The notes beneath the pieces were generated by a model. It saw only the letters and a list, made by a program, of their open reading frames with translations, was not told the DNA's origin and ran no database searches. Shown here one piece after another: positions 53,101 to 62,100 of a stretch of 64,000 nt of DNA. The number at the start of each line of letters is the position of its first letter. Within the stretch, counting starts at the first letter, position 1. The stretch comes from Rhynchopus euleeides. Its lineage: Eukaryota > Euglenozoa > Diplonemea > Diplonemida > Diplonemidae. The position numbers were made by a program, and so were the translations under genes. The DNA is taken from assembly GCA_963210315.1 (NCBI GenBank), contig OY723324.1:620001-684000 (forward strand), written 5' to 3'.

Positions 53101-56039
53101 TTAATCAGCACGACACTGATGGGGCAACCCTGCATGATGCCGTTAGTTGGCAGGAAGCCTTCCCCGATGGTGCCGCTCGCCCGGAAGTGCCGCTGCATCG
53201 TCCTGTACGCTGCTCGCAGGGTGCGCAGGACACGGGCGTCGAAACCGAGCTCCGCAGCCAGGCGGAAGGTGAGGTCGATTGGCACCGTGTCGAAGCACTT
53301 CTTGAAGTCGAGGGCGACTCCGTGCAGCGGTCGCCCTGTGAGGTGGGCTTCTTCAATACGTGCCGCCAGGTGCCAGATGAGGTCCTCCGCACCGTGGCCA
53401 GGCCGGCAGCCGTGCAGGTCTTCGGGCGCGATGATCTCCAACCACTTCAGTGCCGGTTTCACCCGGATAGCTGCCCACACTCTGTACAGCACGGGGGTGA
53501 TACTGATGGGGCGCTGCGACAGTGGCTCTCCTGAGCTGCCAGGCTTGGGGATGAGGCAGATCATGGCGTGCATCAGCTGCTCCGGCCACTCGCCCGACCG
53601 TTCAACTTCGTTGAACACCTCCGCGAAGAGCCTGAGGAGTTCGTGCGGGAGTTGTCTCAGTTCGTGGACCCGCCAACCGTGCAGGCCCGGCGAGGTGGAC
53701 GTGGACATCTTGGCCAAGGCCTTCCCAACGTCTTCTGCCGTGATGGTCTTGCACTCCATGTCAGCCACCTCGGGGAGAAAGCGGAGGTACTTTTGGCGGA
53801 AGGTGTCCCACCGGGGCTCTGGCGTCGTTGCGTACTTACGGAAGTACCCTCCCCACGCCGTGTCGCTCCTCAGCAGCTCGTCCGCCTCCTTGGGGCAGGC
53901 CGTGAAAGAGCCGTCTTCGCGCCGCATGAAGGTGGCTGGAGCGCAGAAGCGATCTGCGAGGTACGCGAACACCTGCCCTGCCTCGTATGTCCAAGCTTTC
54001 TGCATCCTCGCCTTCCACGTGCGGATCCTCGCGTCGCGGAGCCTGTCGAACATGCCCCTCTGCGACCCCTCCAAGGCAATGAGGGCCTGCTCCAGGATCT
54101 CCAGGTCCGGCAACTGCGAGGTTGTGTTCGTCAGCGCTGCTTGCAGCCCCTGGGGGAGGCCCCCCTCCCTCAGGCGTTTCTTTGCGGCGTTCCAGGCGTG
54201 CTTCTCCCCATTCGTGAGGCCGTACGGTGCATCGGCTTGCAGTCGCTTGAGACCCTCTTGGACGAGGCATCGGAGGTTCCCCAACAGTCCGTCCTTCGCC
54301 CGGGTGTTCGTGTCACCGGCCCCCCGTGCAGAGGCGGGGTGGTGCTTGGTGGCCGCCCGCGACCACTGCATGTGGTAGCCCTCCGCTCTGCCTGTGTAGG
54401 CCGCTTCCTGCCTCTCCAGGTGGCCTACATGGACACGCTTTAGGAAACGCTCGCCGCAGGTGGAGGCTCGGTGGAGGAGCTGCGCGGCCGTTGCTCCGTG
54501 GCGCAGTTCCCCCTCTGCAAGCACGTCCTGCATTATCCCTCTCGCCGCAGCGTCTCCCAGCTTGGGCTTACCCGCAGGGAAAGGGGTGGGAAGAATGCAG
54601 ATCTTTTTGGGGCGGCGGAAGGCAGTGAGGTCTAGGTCTACAAAAAGCGGGCAGTGCGTGGGTATGTCGTAGTCCCCCCGCTTCGCCACCTCAACGCGAC
54701 GCAGGGCCGGCGCTGCGCAGGAGTTCATCAGGCAGATGTCCAGCCGAGTGCCGTTCTCCGACGCCCAGCACGTGTTCTGCACGCTCTGTTGTGCGAGCTC
54801 CGCATGCGTCGTCGCCACGTCGACCCAGCCGCCCACCCGGCACGCCTGGGACAGCGTGGCGCTGGTTTCCGGGTTGGTGTTGAGGTCCCCCATCAGTAGC
54901 ACGGGCACCTGCCCCAACCCAGCTGCGAGGTCGAGCGTCTCTTGCAGGAGGGCTTCCCGCTGCTCACCCACTTCGGTCCCCGAGTGGCCGTACACGCTCA
55001 GGATATGAAGCGCCGTTTTCCCGTCTCCAATCGCTAGCACTACGTGCACCATGCGGGTACTGTCGTACAACTTCTGCTCCTGCGCGGTCTTCGGCTGCAC
55101 CACTTGCGCGACAAGGCCCTCCTTCGCCATGACAGCCACACCTCCGGGCCTTGTTTGTTCGCGGCCGTTCGCGCCTGCGACCCTGGGCATGCCCTTGCCC
55201 CAGTGCATAGCCCAGCCGTGGGCTGCGAAGTAGCCGTTGTGCGTGCCCTTGCTCGGGTCCGGGACTCGGGTTTCCTGCAGGGCCACAACATCCGCCTTCA
55301 GGCCCGCCACGTCGCCTAGGTGCGTCTGCAGTGACGTTACGTTCGCTGTCGCCAGCCTGATCACTCCCGGTGTTGTTAGTTGATATGCAGGATGCCGCAA
55401 TCGCCGCGGGGGCGGTGACGCTGTGGACCCCTGGACGGGCGTAGGCACTCGCGTCCCGTCCGCTGTGGCCGGGGTGGGCATAGGAAGGGCTGCAGGGATG
55501 TCCCACTGGTTCGTCGGCGTCACAGCTAGCTCCCGGGCCAGGCTAAGGGGGAAACGGAGCACATCGTAGTGGAAGGGCCTCCACGTAAGGCCCAGCACCT
55601 TGGCTCCCTCCCCACACCGGGTCATGCATTGCTTGCTGTTGGAGGCGAGCAGCCACACCTGGGCATCCAGAACTTCTGCCGCAACCCGGAGGGTAGCCGC
55701 GTCTCCGTATGTCCCCGGGCGCGTCTGCTTCTCGACGTAGTCGTCGTAGGATGTAGGGGCCTGCGGGTCATCGTGGTCGGGCACGTACGAGGCCCTGCGC
55801 TCTGCGTTTTGCCGCATGGACGACGCCACCGCTGCACGCAACCCGCCTGCTGTCCACTCCGCGCACTGCTCTGCAAGGCCGGCGTACTGGCAGTTGCCGT
55901 CCTTCGGCACTGGTACCCGGAGCGCCATCAGTCTCCTTGCAGCATGCGTCAACCACTGCTCGTCTTGCTCTATGGTGGAGGGGGAGTACTCCTGTCCCCC
56001 CCCACGGAGGCGCCGGGGTTCTCCTGCCCCTGTCGCCAA
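50196..56039 (-). CDS. Retrotransposon ORF2: OTU-like protease, endonuclease, reverse transcriptase, RNase H
   Basis: About 1947 residues. An OTU-type cysteine-protease-like domain leads (D47-G-N-C50 and H157-Y-D give the expected Asp/Cys/His set). An APE-type endonuclease follows (~225-480; QETR, SVYGH, GDLNTNP ~383, LDICLMN, HCPLF). Next are the reverse transcriptase (~790-1060; LDFKKCFDTV ~909, QGCPIS, FVDD ~1002), a CCHC-like finger (CRYC...H...C ~1336) and RNase H (~1548-1690; FDGG, AEYEA, GDSQ, NTDADALSNAAMD). A Cys/His-rich tail (~1845-1930) ends the protein. The coordinate start is a TTG and so not a sure initiation site. The frame is open upstream to the UAG that ends ORF1, with no ATG in between; the first in-frame ATG is at 55926-55928 (M38), just before the OTU catalytic Asp. 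It makes the enzymes that nick target DNA and copy element RNA. All key motifs look intact. Confidence 0.9.
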   Translation of the reverse strand: MATGAGEPRRLRGGGQEYSPSTIEQDEQWLTHAARRLMALRVPVPKDGNCQYAGLAEQCAEWTAGGLRAAVASSMRQNAERRASYVPDHDDPQAPTSYDDYVEKQTRPGTYGDAATLRVAAEVLDAQVWLLASNSKQCMTRCGEGAKVLGLTWRPFHYDVLRFPLSLARELAVTPTNQWDIPAALPMPTPATADGTRVPTPVQGSTASPPPRRLRHPAYQLTTPGVIRLATANVTSLQTHLGDVAGLKADVVALQETRVPDPSKGTHNGYFAAHGWAMHWGKGMPRVAGANGREQTRPGGVAVMAKEGLVAQVVQPKTAQEQKLYDSTRMVHVVLAIGDGKTALHILSVYGHSGTEVGEQREALLQETLDLAAGLGQVPVLLMGDLNTNPETSATLSQACRVGGWVDVATTHAELAQQSVQNTCWASENGTRLDICLMNSCAAPALRRVEVAKRGDYDIPTHCPLFVDLDLTAFRRPKKICILPTPFPAGKPKLGDAAARGIMQDVLAEGELRHGATAAQLLHRASTCGERFLKRVHVGHLERQEAAYTGRAEGYHMQWSRAATKHHPASARGAGDTNTRAKDGLLGNLRCLVQEGLKRLQADAPYGLTNGEKHAWNAAKKRLREGGLPQGLQAALTNTTSQLPDLEILEQALIALEGSQRGMFDRLRDARIRTWKARMQKAWTYEAGQVFAYLADRFCAPATFMRREDGSFTACPKEADELLRSDTAWGGYFRKYATTPEPRWDTFRQKYLRFLPEVADMECKTITAEDVGKALAKMSTSTSPGLHGWRVHELRQLPHELLRLFAEVFNEVERSGEWPEQLMHAMICLIPKPGSSGEPLSQRPISITPVLYRVWAAIRVKPALKWLEIIAPEDLHGCRPGHGAEDLIWHLAARIEEAHLTGRPLHGVALDFKKCFDTVPIDLTFRLAAELGFDARVLRTLRAAYRTMQRHFRASGTIGEGFLPTNGIMQGCPISVVLINVLVGVWMRMVEHRQDTRALSFVDDVYATAPSPEILQDVVDDSAGFSHDTGMAICAEIKSHVFSTSPGPLRIMYRARDGEATPLRQRNSFDCLGAMLHARLIREGRTAPQSERIARRKEGAQQNLRRTSALPLPVQWKGQAAAMTAGARLYYDALVTRWDSKDIRRWRGLFVAALWSGPPRRAQEIVLCVLHQAHRVDPAVAPPYRQITTWAKQIKKWSHSRVLSEAAWGSRERLEGTGPFALFWAALQGIEWRWSAATTLAYTDEAGRDVTFDPVAATPSAWAIFAHDLRQSLRNATAKKLAERRDDFQGAEHGIDGRVTRCVLEGEGAAITGYQRGLLRSVVAGAVPARGRTGLGEVCRYCTSGTPETVSHLWWDCAAWEPVRQKHPIAARDRTAWPACLAQCGVAPIYRYSVPENEQPLPMSFADRITTVAQLHRYFIAVLAARQEKDGLLDRSVRHHRTTVYPWEWSTPNPESASIPALAPSEVKQTWGKRPPGMWVALCDWLRGLKWGPQGSEHTVTLMELAVDFELSTGLTLPDTVTRRIRPPAHVDPNRKGAREARSRIPADTAPGLTLYFDGGARDNGTPFAVAGAGAVLYQDGCKVSEKVLPLLNVRSNNIAEYEALRAGLRLLERGDAPEGPVTVRGDSQVVLRQLQGDSLCRDAALRPLFLSTSRLAADLQPRFTLTYEHVKRESNTDADALSNAAMDEAERLGASRQQLQQDLTVFQSSILGKAASLKGLCSMVTKVGTGPWHCGHAANSTVLTAIGGSVAAGLSRRAQLNPATESVMRSLQAHLAVPAPSRTDTVFHDRGMAWAATFAPQPHYPEGWQQSAQQWAARGRQANSRVGRPWERRGAAPRTAPPGARRNAKVLACKLHWKPRCSACQKRRLPEEVCCRNHHKEGDGLPVTMGFCKRHSMDRCGDCYSDGKTLPHCCQAHHAGYAARPPPRSGTELAPHSNPSGASAVT

Positions 56040-56321
56040 ATCTACGGGGTCCCAGCACGGGGCCGTTGCCCGGGTATCTCCTGCCCGTACAGCGGCTCGG
56101 CTGGGTCTAGGTGGGGTTGGGGGTGATGTTGGGGTTGGGGTTCTACTTGGGGTGTGTGGAGGTGTTTGTATACGCCCCGAGACCTCCTGTTTCTCGGGGT
56201 GGGGTGCGGCTGGGGGCCCGACGGCGAACGTGATTTGTCCCCAGACGTGGTCGGCACCCCGGCCAGGGGGAACGTTAATCTCCTGCGCGGGTCCCCCCCG
56301 CTGGCCGGAGCGCCCGCCCCC

Positions 56322-58835
56322 CTATTCCTCATCCGGCTTCTGCGGGTAGGGGGTAAGGCGGTTGGAACGAGGCTTCAGGTACGCCGTGATGGAGGCCTGC
56401 CTGGTCCTCCCGTTCCTGCTGGCTCCCGGCACCCTACAGGGTGGGGCCTCATCCCCGCCAACTGCCGTGGGCGTCAGGGCTTCGAGGAGGGGTGGGGCCG
56501 GCGGGGCAGGCTGGGCAGGCGGCGCCGGTGCTGCCGGCGGCACTGCTGCTGGCTGCGCTGGGGTCGGGGCGGCGCTCGACGTTGTTGGTGCCCCGGGTGC
56601 CATAGGTGTCACGGGTTTACTGCTCGAATCACTGGGCGGGGCAGGGGCGGAGGAGTCAGAGGCGGCGGAGGTGGCAGAGGTGGTGGTGGTGGTGGTGCTG
56701 GGGGAGGAGCGGGCGGGTTTTGTGGGTGCTGGCAGGGCATCCGCAGCCGGCCCGGCCGTGGGCCCCGCCGGCGGTTTGCCCTTCGCCCCCTTGGACGCAC
56801 CCAGCCCCTTTGTGGCAGCGCTCAGCTCCCGCCTCACGGAGATGAGCATCTCCTGGTGTTGCAGCTTGCGCTGCTCCTCCGCGTCGCGCACCCCCTCTAG
56901 CAGGCCCTGCCAGCTCTGCCCGAGCTCGCTGGCCTGCTGCGTCAGCTGGCGCTGCACCCTCTCGCCCTCCTCCTTCCCTGCCTGTTGGAGGTCAGCTCGA
57001 AGGGTAGTGTCGAGCTGGGTTGCCTTCTCGGCAAGGGCCTTGAGCTGCTGGGCCCCGTGCCGCGCCATCTGCGCCTCGCAGGTCCCCCGCAGCTCCCCAC
57101 ACACCTCATCCAGGCGGCTCTGGAGGCGGGCCACCTGCTCCCCGGTCGCCCGCTCCGACTGCTGCTGGGCGGCCGTGGCGTCCTTGCGGTCAGCCTCGCA
57201 GGAGGCCCGCAGGTCGCGCACCGTGACCCCCAGGCGCTCCGTCTGCCGCCGCAGCTCGCCCACCGCGGCTTCCCCCTGCTGCGCCTCCCACGCCCTGCGG
57301 AGCTCCGCCACCGCCGCGTCCAGGCGCTGCTGCTCCTGCCCGCGCTGCGCCTCCAGGTCGGCCCTGACCGCGTCCACCTCCGCCTGGAGCTGCTGCGCCT
57401 GGTGGTGGGAGAGGGGCGTCTGCTCGCTCGCCTCCGCGGCTTGCAGGCTCAGCATGGCCTTGCAAGCGCCGCTGAGGCGCTCCTCAAGCGCCCGGTGCTT
57501 GAGGTCCCGCTGCGCAAGCTGGCCCTGCATGTCGGCCTCGAGGGCCTTGTGGCTGGCCTCCCAGCCCTTGCGCGACGCAGTCAGATCCGTCGCATGCGCG
57601 CGGCCTTGCCCCTCCAAGGCGGTGAGCCCAGCAGCCAGCTTCTGCAGATCCGTGCTCGCTGCTGCCTCACCCACCGCCTTGCCCAGCCCTCCGACATGCT
57701 CGCGGAGGCGGGAGACCGTCACGCCCATCGACTGCTGGTGCTTCGCGACCTCCAGGAGCTGGGCCTTGTGCTCCTTTAGTTCACGCTCCGTTTTCAGTGT
57801 GGACGTAGTGGCTGTAGTGGTGGGGGGTGTGGTGGTGGGGCGCTCCTGGAGGCTCTTCAGCAGGGCCCCTTGCGCCTGCAGCTGCTCCTCCTGGCGGCCG
57901 AGGCGGTCCCCCATGCGCTGCATCTGCAGCTCGTGCTGCTGGGCGTGGCTGTCCAGCCGGGCCTCGAGCAGCGCCACCTGCTCGGCGTGCTGCTCCCCCT
58001 GGCGGCGCAGGCGGTCTTCGAGCCACTGCTCTGACAGGCCCGGGTGCCCCTGCATCGCCTCCATCCGCTGCCCCAGCTCGCCCTGCCGTGCCTGCTGGGT
58101 CAGCAGCTGGGCCTCCAGCCGCTTGCGGTGGCCGTCCTGGTCCTGCAGGAGGCGGCGCAGGCCCTGCAGCTCGGCTTGACAAGCCGCGCCGTCGCCCTGC
58201 GTGGCGGAGTCGGCGGCGGCAGGTGCGGGGTCATGCCCGAGCTCCCGCAGGCGCCCGGCGAGCTTCTCCAGATCCTTCTGGAGCTGGGCAGCTCTCTGCT
58301 GTGCCTGCTGCGCCTGCTGCTTCGCCGCCGCTGCTGCTCCGCCACCACGCCCGGTCCGCCCAACCGTGCCGCTGGCCTGCGACTTCGCAGACCTTCCCGC
58401 CTTCGCGGCCGTGGCGCGCTCCTCCTGGAGCCTGTCGCGGACGCTCTCATAGCGCCGCTTCAGGCGGAGCACCTCCTCGGCCTGCTTCTTCGCGGCCGCC
58501 TCCCTCTGCTTCTGCTCCTCGAGGAGCAGCGTGTCCGTCAGGACCACCTCCTTCCCGTTGACTACTAGAGTCCATGTGGGGGGGGTGCCGTGGGTGGGGG
58601 GTTGCTCGGCAGCGAGGACGGCGACGCCGCCCTCCAGGCTGTCCAGCGCCGCCTCCCACCGGAGGTGGTCGAGAATGGTGCGCACGTGGGCGGCACCATA
58701 GAGGGGGGGAAGGGGTTGGAGCTCGTATCTGCGAGGTTCCGTGAATTCGAGGGGGGGCAGGGGGGCGGCCTGTTGGCCACCGGCCTGGGAGCCGGTGTTC
58801 CCGGAGGAGACCCCGTGGAGGTCGGCCTGTGACAT
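56322..58835 (-). CDS. Retrotransposon ORF1: coiled-coil protein with C-terminal PIP-box-like motif
   Basis: 837 residues from ATG 58833-58835 (MSQADLHGVSSG). A Pro-rich N-terminus and a small folded segment (~30-105) are followed by a long Gln/Glu/Ala/Arg-rich coiled coil (~105-680) and a Pro/Ala/Thr/Ser-rich linker. The end is basic: Q813-A-S-I-T-A-Y-L820 followed by KPR fits the PCNA-interaction consensus Q-x-x-[ILMV]-x-x-[FY]-[FYL]. ORF1 proteins of non-LTR elements bind element RNA and form multimers; the coiled coil fits that, though I see no RNA-binding domain. ORF1 ends at UAG (56322-56324), and the same frame then continues for about 94 Pro-rich codons into ORF2. Frame identity is exact (56322-50196 is divisible by 3). 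The long + strand frame over this region is a shadow. Confidence 0.85.
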   Translation of the reverse strand: MSQADLHGVSSGNTGSQAGGQQAAPLPPLEFTEPRRYELQPLPPLYGAAHVRTILDHLRWEAALDSLEGGVAVLAAEQPPTHGTPPTWTLVVNGKEVVLTDTLLLEEQKQREAAAKKQAEEVLRLKRRYESVRDRLQEERATAAKAGRSAKSQASGTVGRTGRGGGAAAAAKQQAQQAQQRAAQLQKDLEKLAGRLRELGHDPAPAAADSATQGDGAACQAELQGLRRLLQDQDGHRKRLEAQLLTQQARQGELGQRMEAMQGHPGLSEQWLEDRLRRQGEQHAEQVALLEARLDSHAQQHELQMQRMGDRLGRQEEQLQAQGALLKSLQERPTTTPPTTTATTSTLKTERELKEHKAQLLEVAKHQQSMGVTVSRLREHVGGLGKAVGEAAASTDLQKLAAGLTALEGQGRAHATDLTASRKGWEASHKALEADMQGQLAQRDLKHRALEERLSGACKAMLSLQAAEASEQTPLSHHQAQQLQAEVDAVRADLEAQRGQEQQRLDAAVAELRRAWEAQQGEAAVGELRRQTERLGVTVRDLRASCEADRKDATAAQQQSERATGEQVARLQSRLDEVCGELRGTCEAQMARHGAQQLKALAEKATQLDTTLRADLQQAGKEEGERVQRQLTQQASELGQSWQGLLEGVRDAEEQRKLQHQEMLISVRRELSAATKGLGASKGAKGKPPAGPTAGPAADALPAPTKPARSSPSTTTTTTSATSAASDSSAPAPPSDSSSKPVTPMAPGAPTTSSAAPTPAQPAAVPPAAPAPPAQPAPPAPPLLEALTPTAVGGDEAPPCRVPGASRNGRTRQASITAYLKPRSNRLTPYPQKPDEE

Positions 58836-58934
58836 CCTGCCCGTGTATCCCTCTCTCCTCCTGTGTGTGTGTGTGTGTGTGGCGTGTGTGTTTTATGTGG
58901 TGTTTTGGGTGGGAGGTAACAACGGGCATTTCTG

Positions 58935-59134
58935 NNNNNNNNNNNNNNNNNNNNNNNNNNNNNNNNNNNNNNNNNNNNNNNNNNNNNNNNNNNNNNNNNN
59001 NNNNNNNNNNNNNNNNNNNNNNNNNNNNNNNNNNNNNNNNNNNNNNNNNNNNNNNNNNNNNNNNNNNNNNNNNNNNNNNNNNNNNNNNNNNNNNNNNNNN
59101 NNNNNNNNNNNNNNNNNNNNNNNNNNNNNNNNNN
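58935..59134. other. Assembly gap of exactly 200 N
   Basis: The run of 200 unknown bases separates the 5' end of retrotransposon copy 1 from the 3' end of copy 2. Its round size suggests a placeholder. Confidence 0.99.
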
Positions 59135-62100
59135 AGGGGGGGTGGAGGTAGGGATCTCTTGTTGCGCGTGTGTGGGGTGTGCGTGTGTGTGTGGTGACCA
59201 CGTTTTGTGTGGGGAGATCCTGCGCGGATCATTGCCCACCCCCGCCCATTTCTACGTCACAGCGGAGGCCCCACTCGGGTTAGAGTGTGGGGCCAACTCA
59301 GTGCCACTCCGGGGAGGAGGGCGTGCAGCATAGCCGGCGTGGTGTGCTTGGCAGCAATGTGGTAGTGTTTTGCCATCGCTGTAGCAGTCACCGCATCGGT
59401 CCATGCTGTGGCGTTTGCAGAAGCCCATAGTGACCGGGAGCCCGTCCCCCTCCTTGTGGTGGTTGCGGCAGCACACCTCCTCCGGGAGGCGCCGCTTCTG
59501 GCATGCCGAGCAACGGGGCTTCCAATGCAACTTGCAGGCAAGCACCTTTGCGTTCCTCCTGGCACCAGGGGGAGCAGTTCGGGGGGCAGCGCCCCTCCGC
59601 TCCCATGGGCGCCCTACCCGGCTGTTGGCCTGCCGACCACGCGCCGCCCACTGCTGGGCCGATTGCTGCCAACCCTCAGGGTAGTGCGGCTGCGGAGCGA
59701 AGGTAGCGGCCCACGCCATTCCGCGATCATGGAACACTGTATCCGTCCGGCTGGGGGCTGGCACAGCCAGGTGCGCTTGGAGGCTGCGCATCACCGACTC
59801 AGTGGCAGGGTTCAGCTGGGCCCTCCTCGACAGGCCCGCCGCCACAGATCCACCGATCGCCGTGAGGACTGTTGAGTTGGCAGCATGGCCGCAATGCCAG
59901 GGCCCAGTGCCTACTTTCGTCACCATGCTGCAGAGCCCCTTCAGCGAGGCAGCCTTCCCCAGGATACTGCTCTGGAACACCGTGAGGTCCTGCTGGAGCT
60001 GCTGCCGTGAGGCCCCCAGCCTTTCAGCCTCGTCCATCGCGGCGTTACTGAGGGCATCAGCATCTGTGTTGGATTCCCTCTTCACATGCTCGTATGTGAG
60101 AGTGAACCTCGGTTGGAGGTCCGCAGCTAGCCGGGACGTGCTGAGGAACAGAGGACGGAGGGCGGCATCCCGGCACAATGAGTCCCCTTGGAGCTGGCGC
60201 AGCACCACCTGGGAGTCGCCCCGCACTGTGACTGGGCCCTCAGGGGCATCACCCCTCTCGAGGAGGCGCAGACCTGCACGGAGCGCCTCGTACTCAGCAA
60301 TGTTGTTGCTACGCACGTTCAGCAGCGGGAGTACTTTCTCTGAAACCTTGCAACCGTCTTGGTATAGCACCGCCCCTGCCCCCGCCACGGCGAAGGGGGT
60401 GCCATTGTCGCGCGCACCACCGTCAAAGTACAGGGTGAGCCCTGGGGCTGTGTCTGCAGGGATGCGCGAGCGGGCCTCCCTCGCGCCCTTCCTATTCGGG
60501 TCCACGTGGGCGGGGGGGCGGATGCGGCGCGTCACGGTGTCTGGGAGGGTAAGGCCAGTTGATAGCTCGAAGTCCACGGCCAGCTCCATCAGGGTCACAG
60601 TATGCTCACTCCCCTGCGGTCCCCACTTTAGGCCCCTTAGCCAGTCGCAGAGGGCCACCCACATGCCTGGGGGCCGCTTGCCCCACGTCTGCTTGACTTC
60701 GGAAGGCGCCAGTGCAGGGATGGAGGCACTCTCGGGGTTAGGGGTGCTCCACTCCCAGGGGTAGACGGTAGTACGGTGATGGCGCACAGAGCGGTCGAGC
60801 AGCCCGTCCTTCTCCTGTCGCGCCGCCAGGACTGCGATGAAGTAGCGGTGGAGCTGTGCCACGGTGGTGATCCTGTCCGCAAAGGACATGGGCAGCGGCT
60901 GCTCGTTCTCCGGGACGCTGTATCTGTAAATGGGCGCCACCCCGCACTGGGCCAGGCATGCCGGCCAGGCCGTCCGGTCCCTCGCTGCTATGGGGTGCTT
61001 CTGGCGGACTGGCTCCCATGCCGCGCAGTCCCACCACAGGTGTGATACCGTCTCCGGGGTCCCAGATGTGCAGTATCGGCACACCTCCCCCAGACCTGTG
61101 CGCCCACGAGCAGGCACCGCCCCTGCAACAACGGAGCGGAGGAGGCCTCGCTGGTACCCCGTGATTGCAGCGCCCTCTCCCTCCAGGACGCAACGTGTCA
61201 CCCTCCCGTCAATGCCGTGCTCTGCTCCTTGGAAGTCGTCTCTGCGTTCGGCCAGCTTCTTCGCCGTTGCGTTACGCAGGGATTGGCGGAGGTCGTGTGC
61301 AAAGATAGCCCAGGCGCTCGGTGTTGCAGCAACAGGGTCGAAGGTGACATCGCGACCAGCTTCGTCAGTGTAAGCCAGGGTGGTCGCAGCACTCCAGCGC
61401 CATTCAATCCCCTGCAGGGCGGCCCAGAAAAGCGCGAAGGGGCCTGTCCCCTCAAGCCTCTCTCTACTCCCCCAGGCTGCCTCGGACAGCACCCTGCTGT
61501 GACTCCACTTTTTGATCTGCTTGGCCCATGTGGTGATCTGCCGGTAGGGGGGGGCGACAGCGGGGTCCACCCGGTGCGCCTGATGGAGGACACACAGCAC
61601 AATCTCCTGTGCTCTGCGAGGTGGGCCAGACCAGAGCGCGGCGACGAAGAGGCCCCTCCATCGCCTGATGTCCTTGCTGTCCCAACGAGTTACGAGGGCA
61701 TCGTAATATAGTCGAGCCCCTGCCGTCATCGCCGCCGCCTGCCCTTTCCATTGCACCGGCAGGGGCAGCGCTGAGGTTCTGCGGAGGTTCTGCTGCGCAC
61801 CTTCCTTCCGGCGGGCGATGCGCTCGGACTGGGGCGCTGTGCGCCCTTCCCTGATCAGGCGCGCGTGTAGCATGGCCCCGAGACAGTCGAAGCTGTTGCG
61901 CTGCCGGAGGGGAGTGGCCTCGCCATCCCTTGCCCGGTACATAATCCGGAGCGGCCCGGGGGATGTCGAGAAAACGTGAGACTTGATTTCTGCACAAATA
62001 GCCATCCCGGTGTCGTGGGAGAAACCCGCAGAGTCGTCTACAACGTCTTGCAGGATCTCCGGGCTGGGGGCTGTGGCGTATACGTCGTCAACGAAAGACA

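Larger units (their letters stand above)
50086..58934 (-). mobile_element. Non-LTR retrotransposon (APE-type, RNase H-bearing), copy 1
   Basis: Minus-strand order: a 5' region with CA/GT repeats (58836-58934, cut by the gap), ORF1 (58835-56322), ORF2 (to 50196), then about 110 bases of 3' untranslated DNA. The 3' boundary near 50086 is set by where this copy and the second copy (59135 onward) stop matching. There is no poly(A); the 3' end is a pyrimidine-rich CCTACCTCC-type sequence. APE endonuclease plus RNase H is the layout of I/Jockey-type clades, but the clade is not assigned. Confidence 0.9.

Noticed and set aside
52927..54378. 483-codon + strand frame opposite ORF2 (and its copy at 61983-63434)
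   Set aside because: Antisense shadow of the reverse transcriptase region; no motifs, and it is duplicated only because ORF2 is.
56042..56332. A separate 96-codon minus-strand frame bridging ORF1 and ORF2 (ATG overlapping the ORF1 stop)
   Set aside because: Its Pro/Gln/His-rich content reflects a low-complexity linker in another frame, and the ORF1 frame itself is open here into ORF2. A reinitiation role cannot be excluded.
56362..58179. 605-codon + strand frame opposite ORF1
   Set aside because: Antisense shadow of a GC-rich coiled-coil gene; Ser/Cys/Arg-rich with no domain character.
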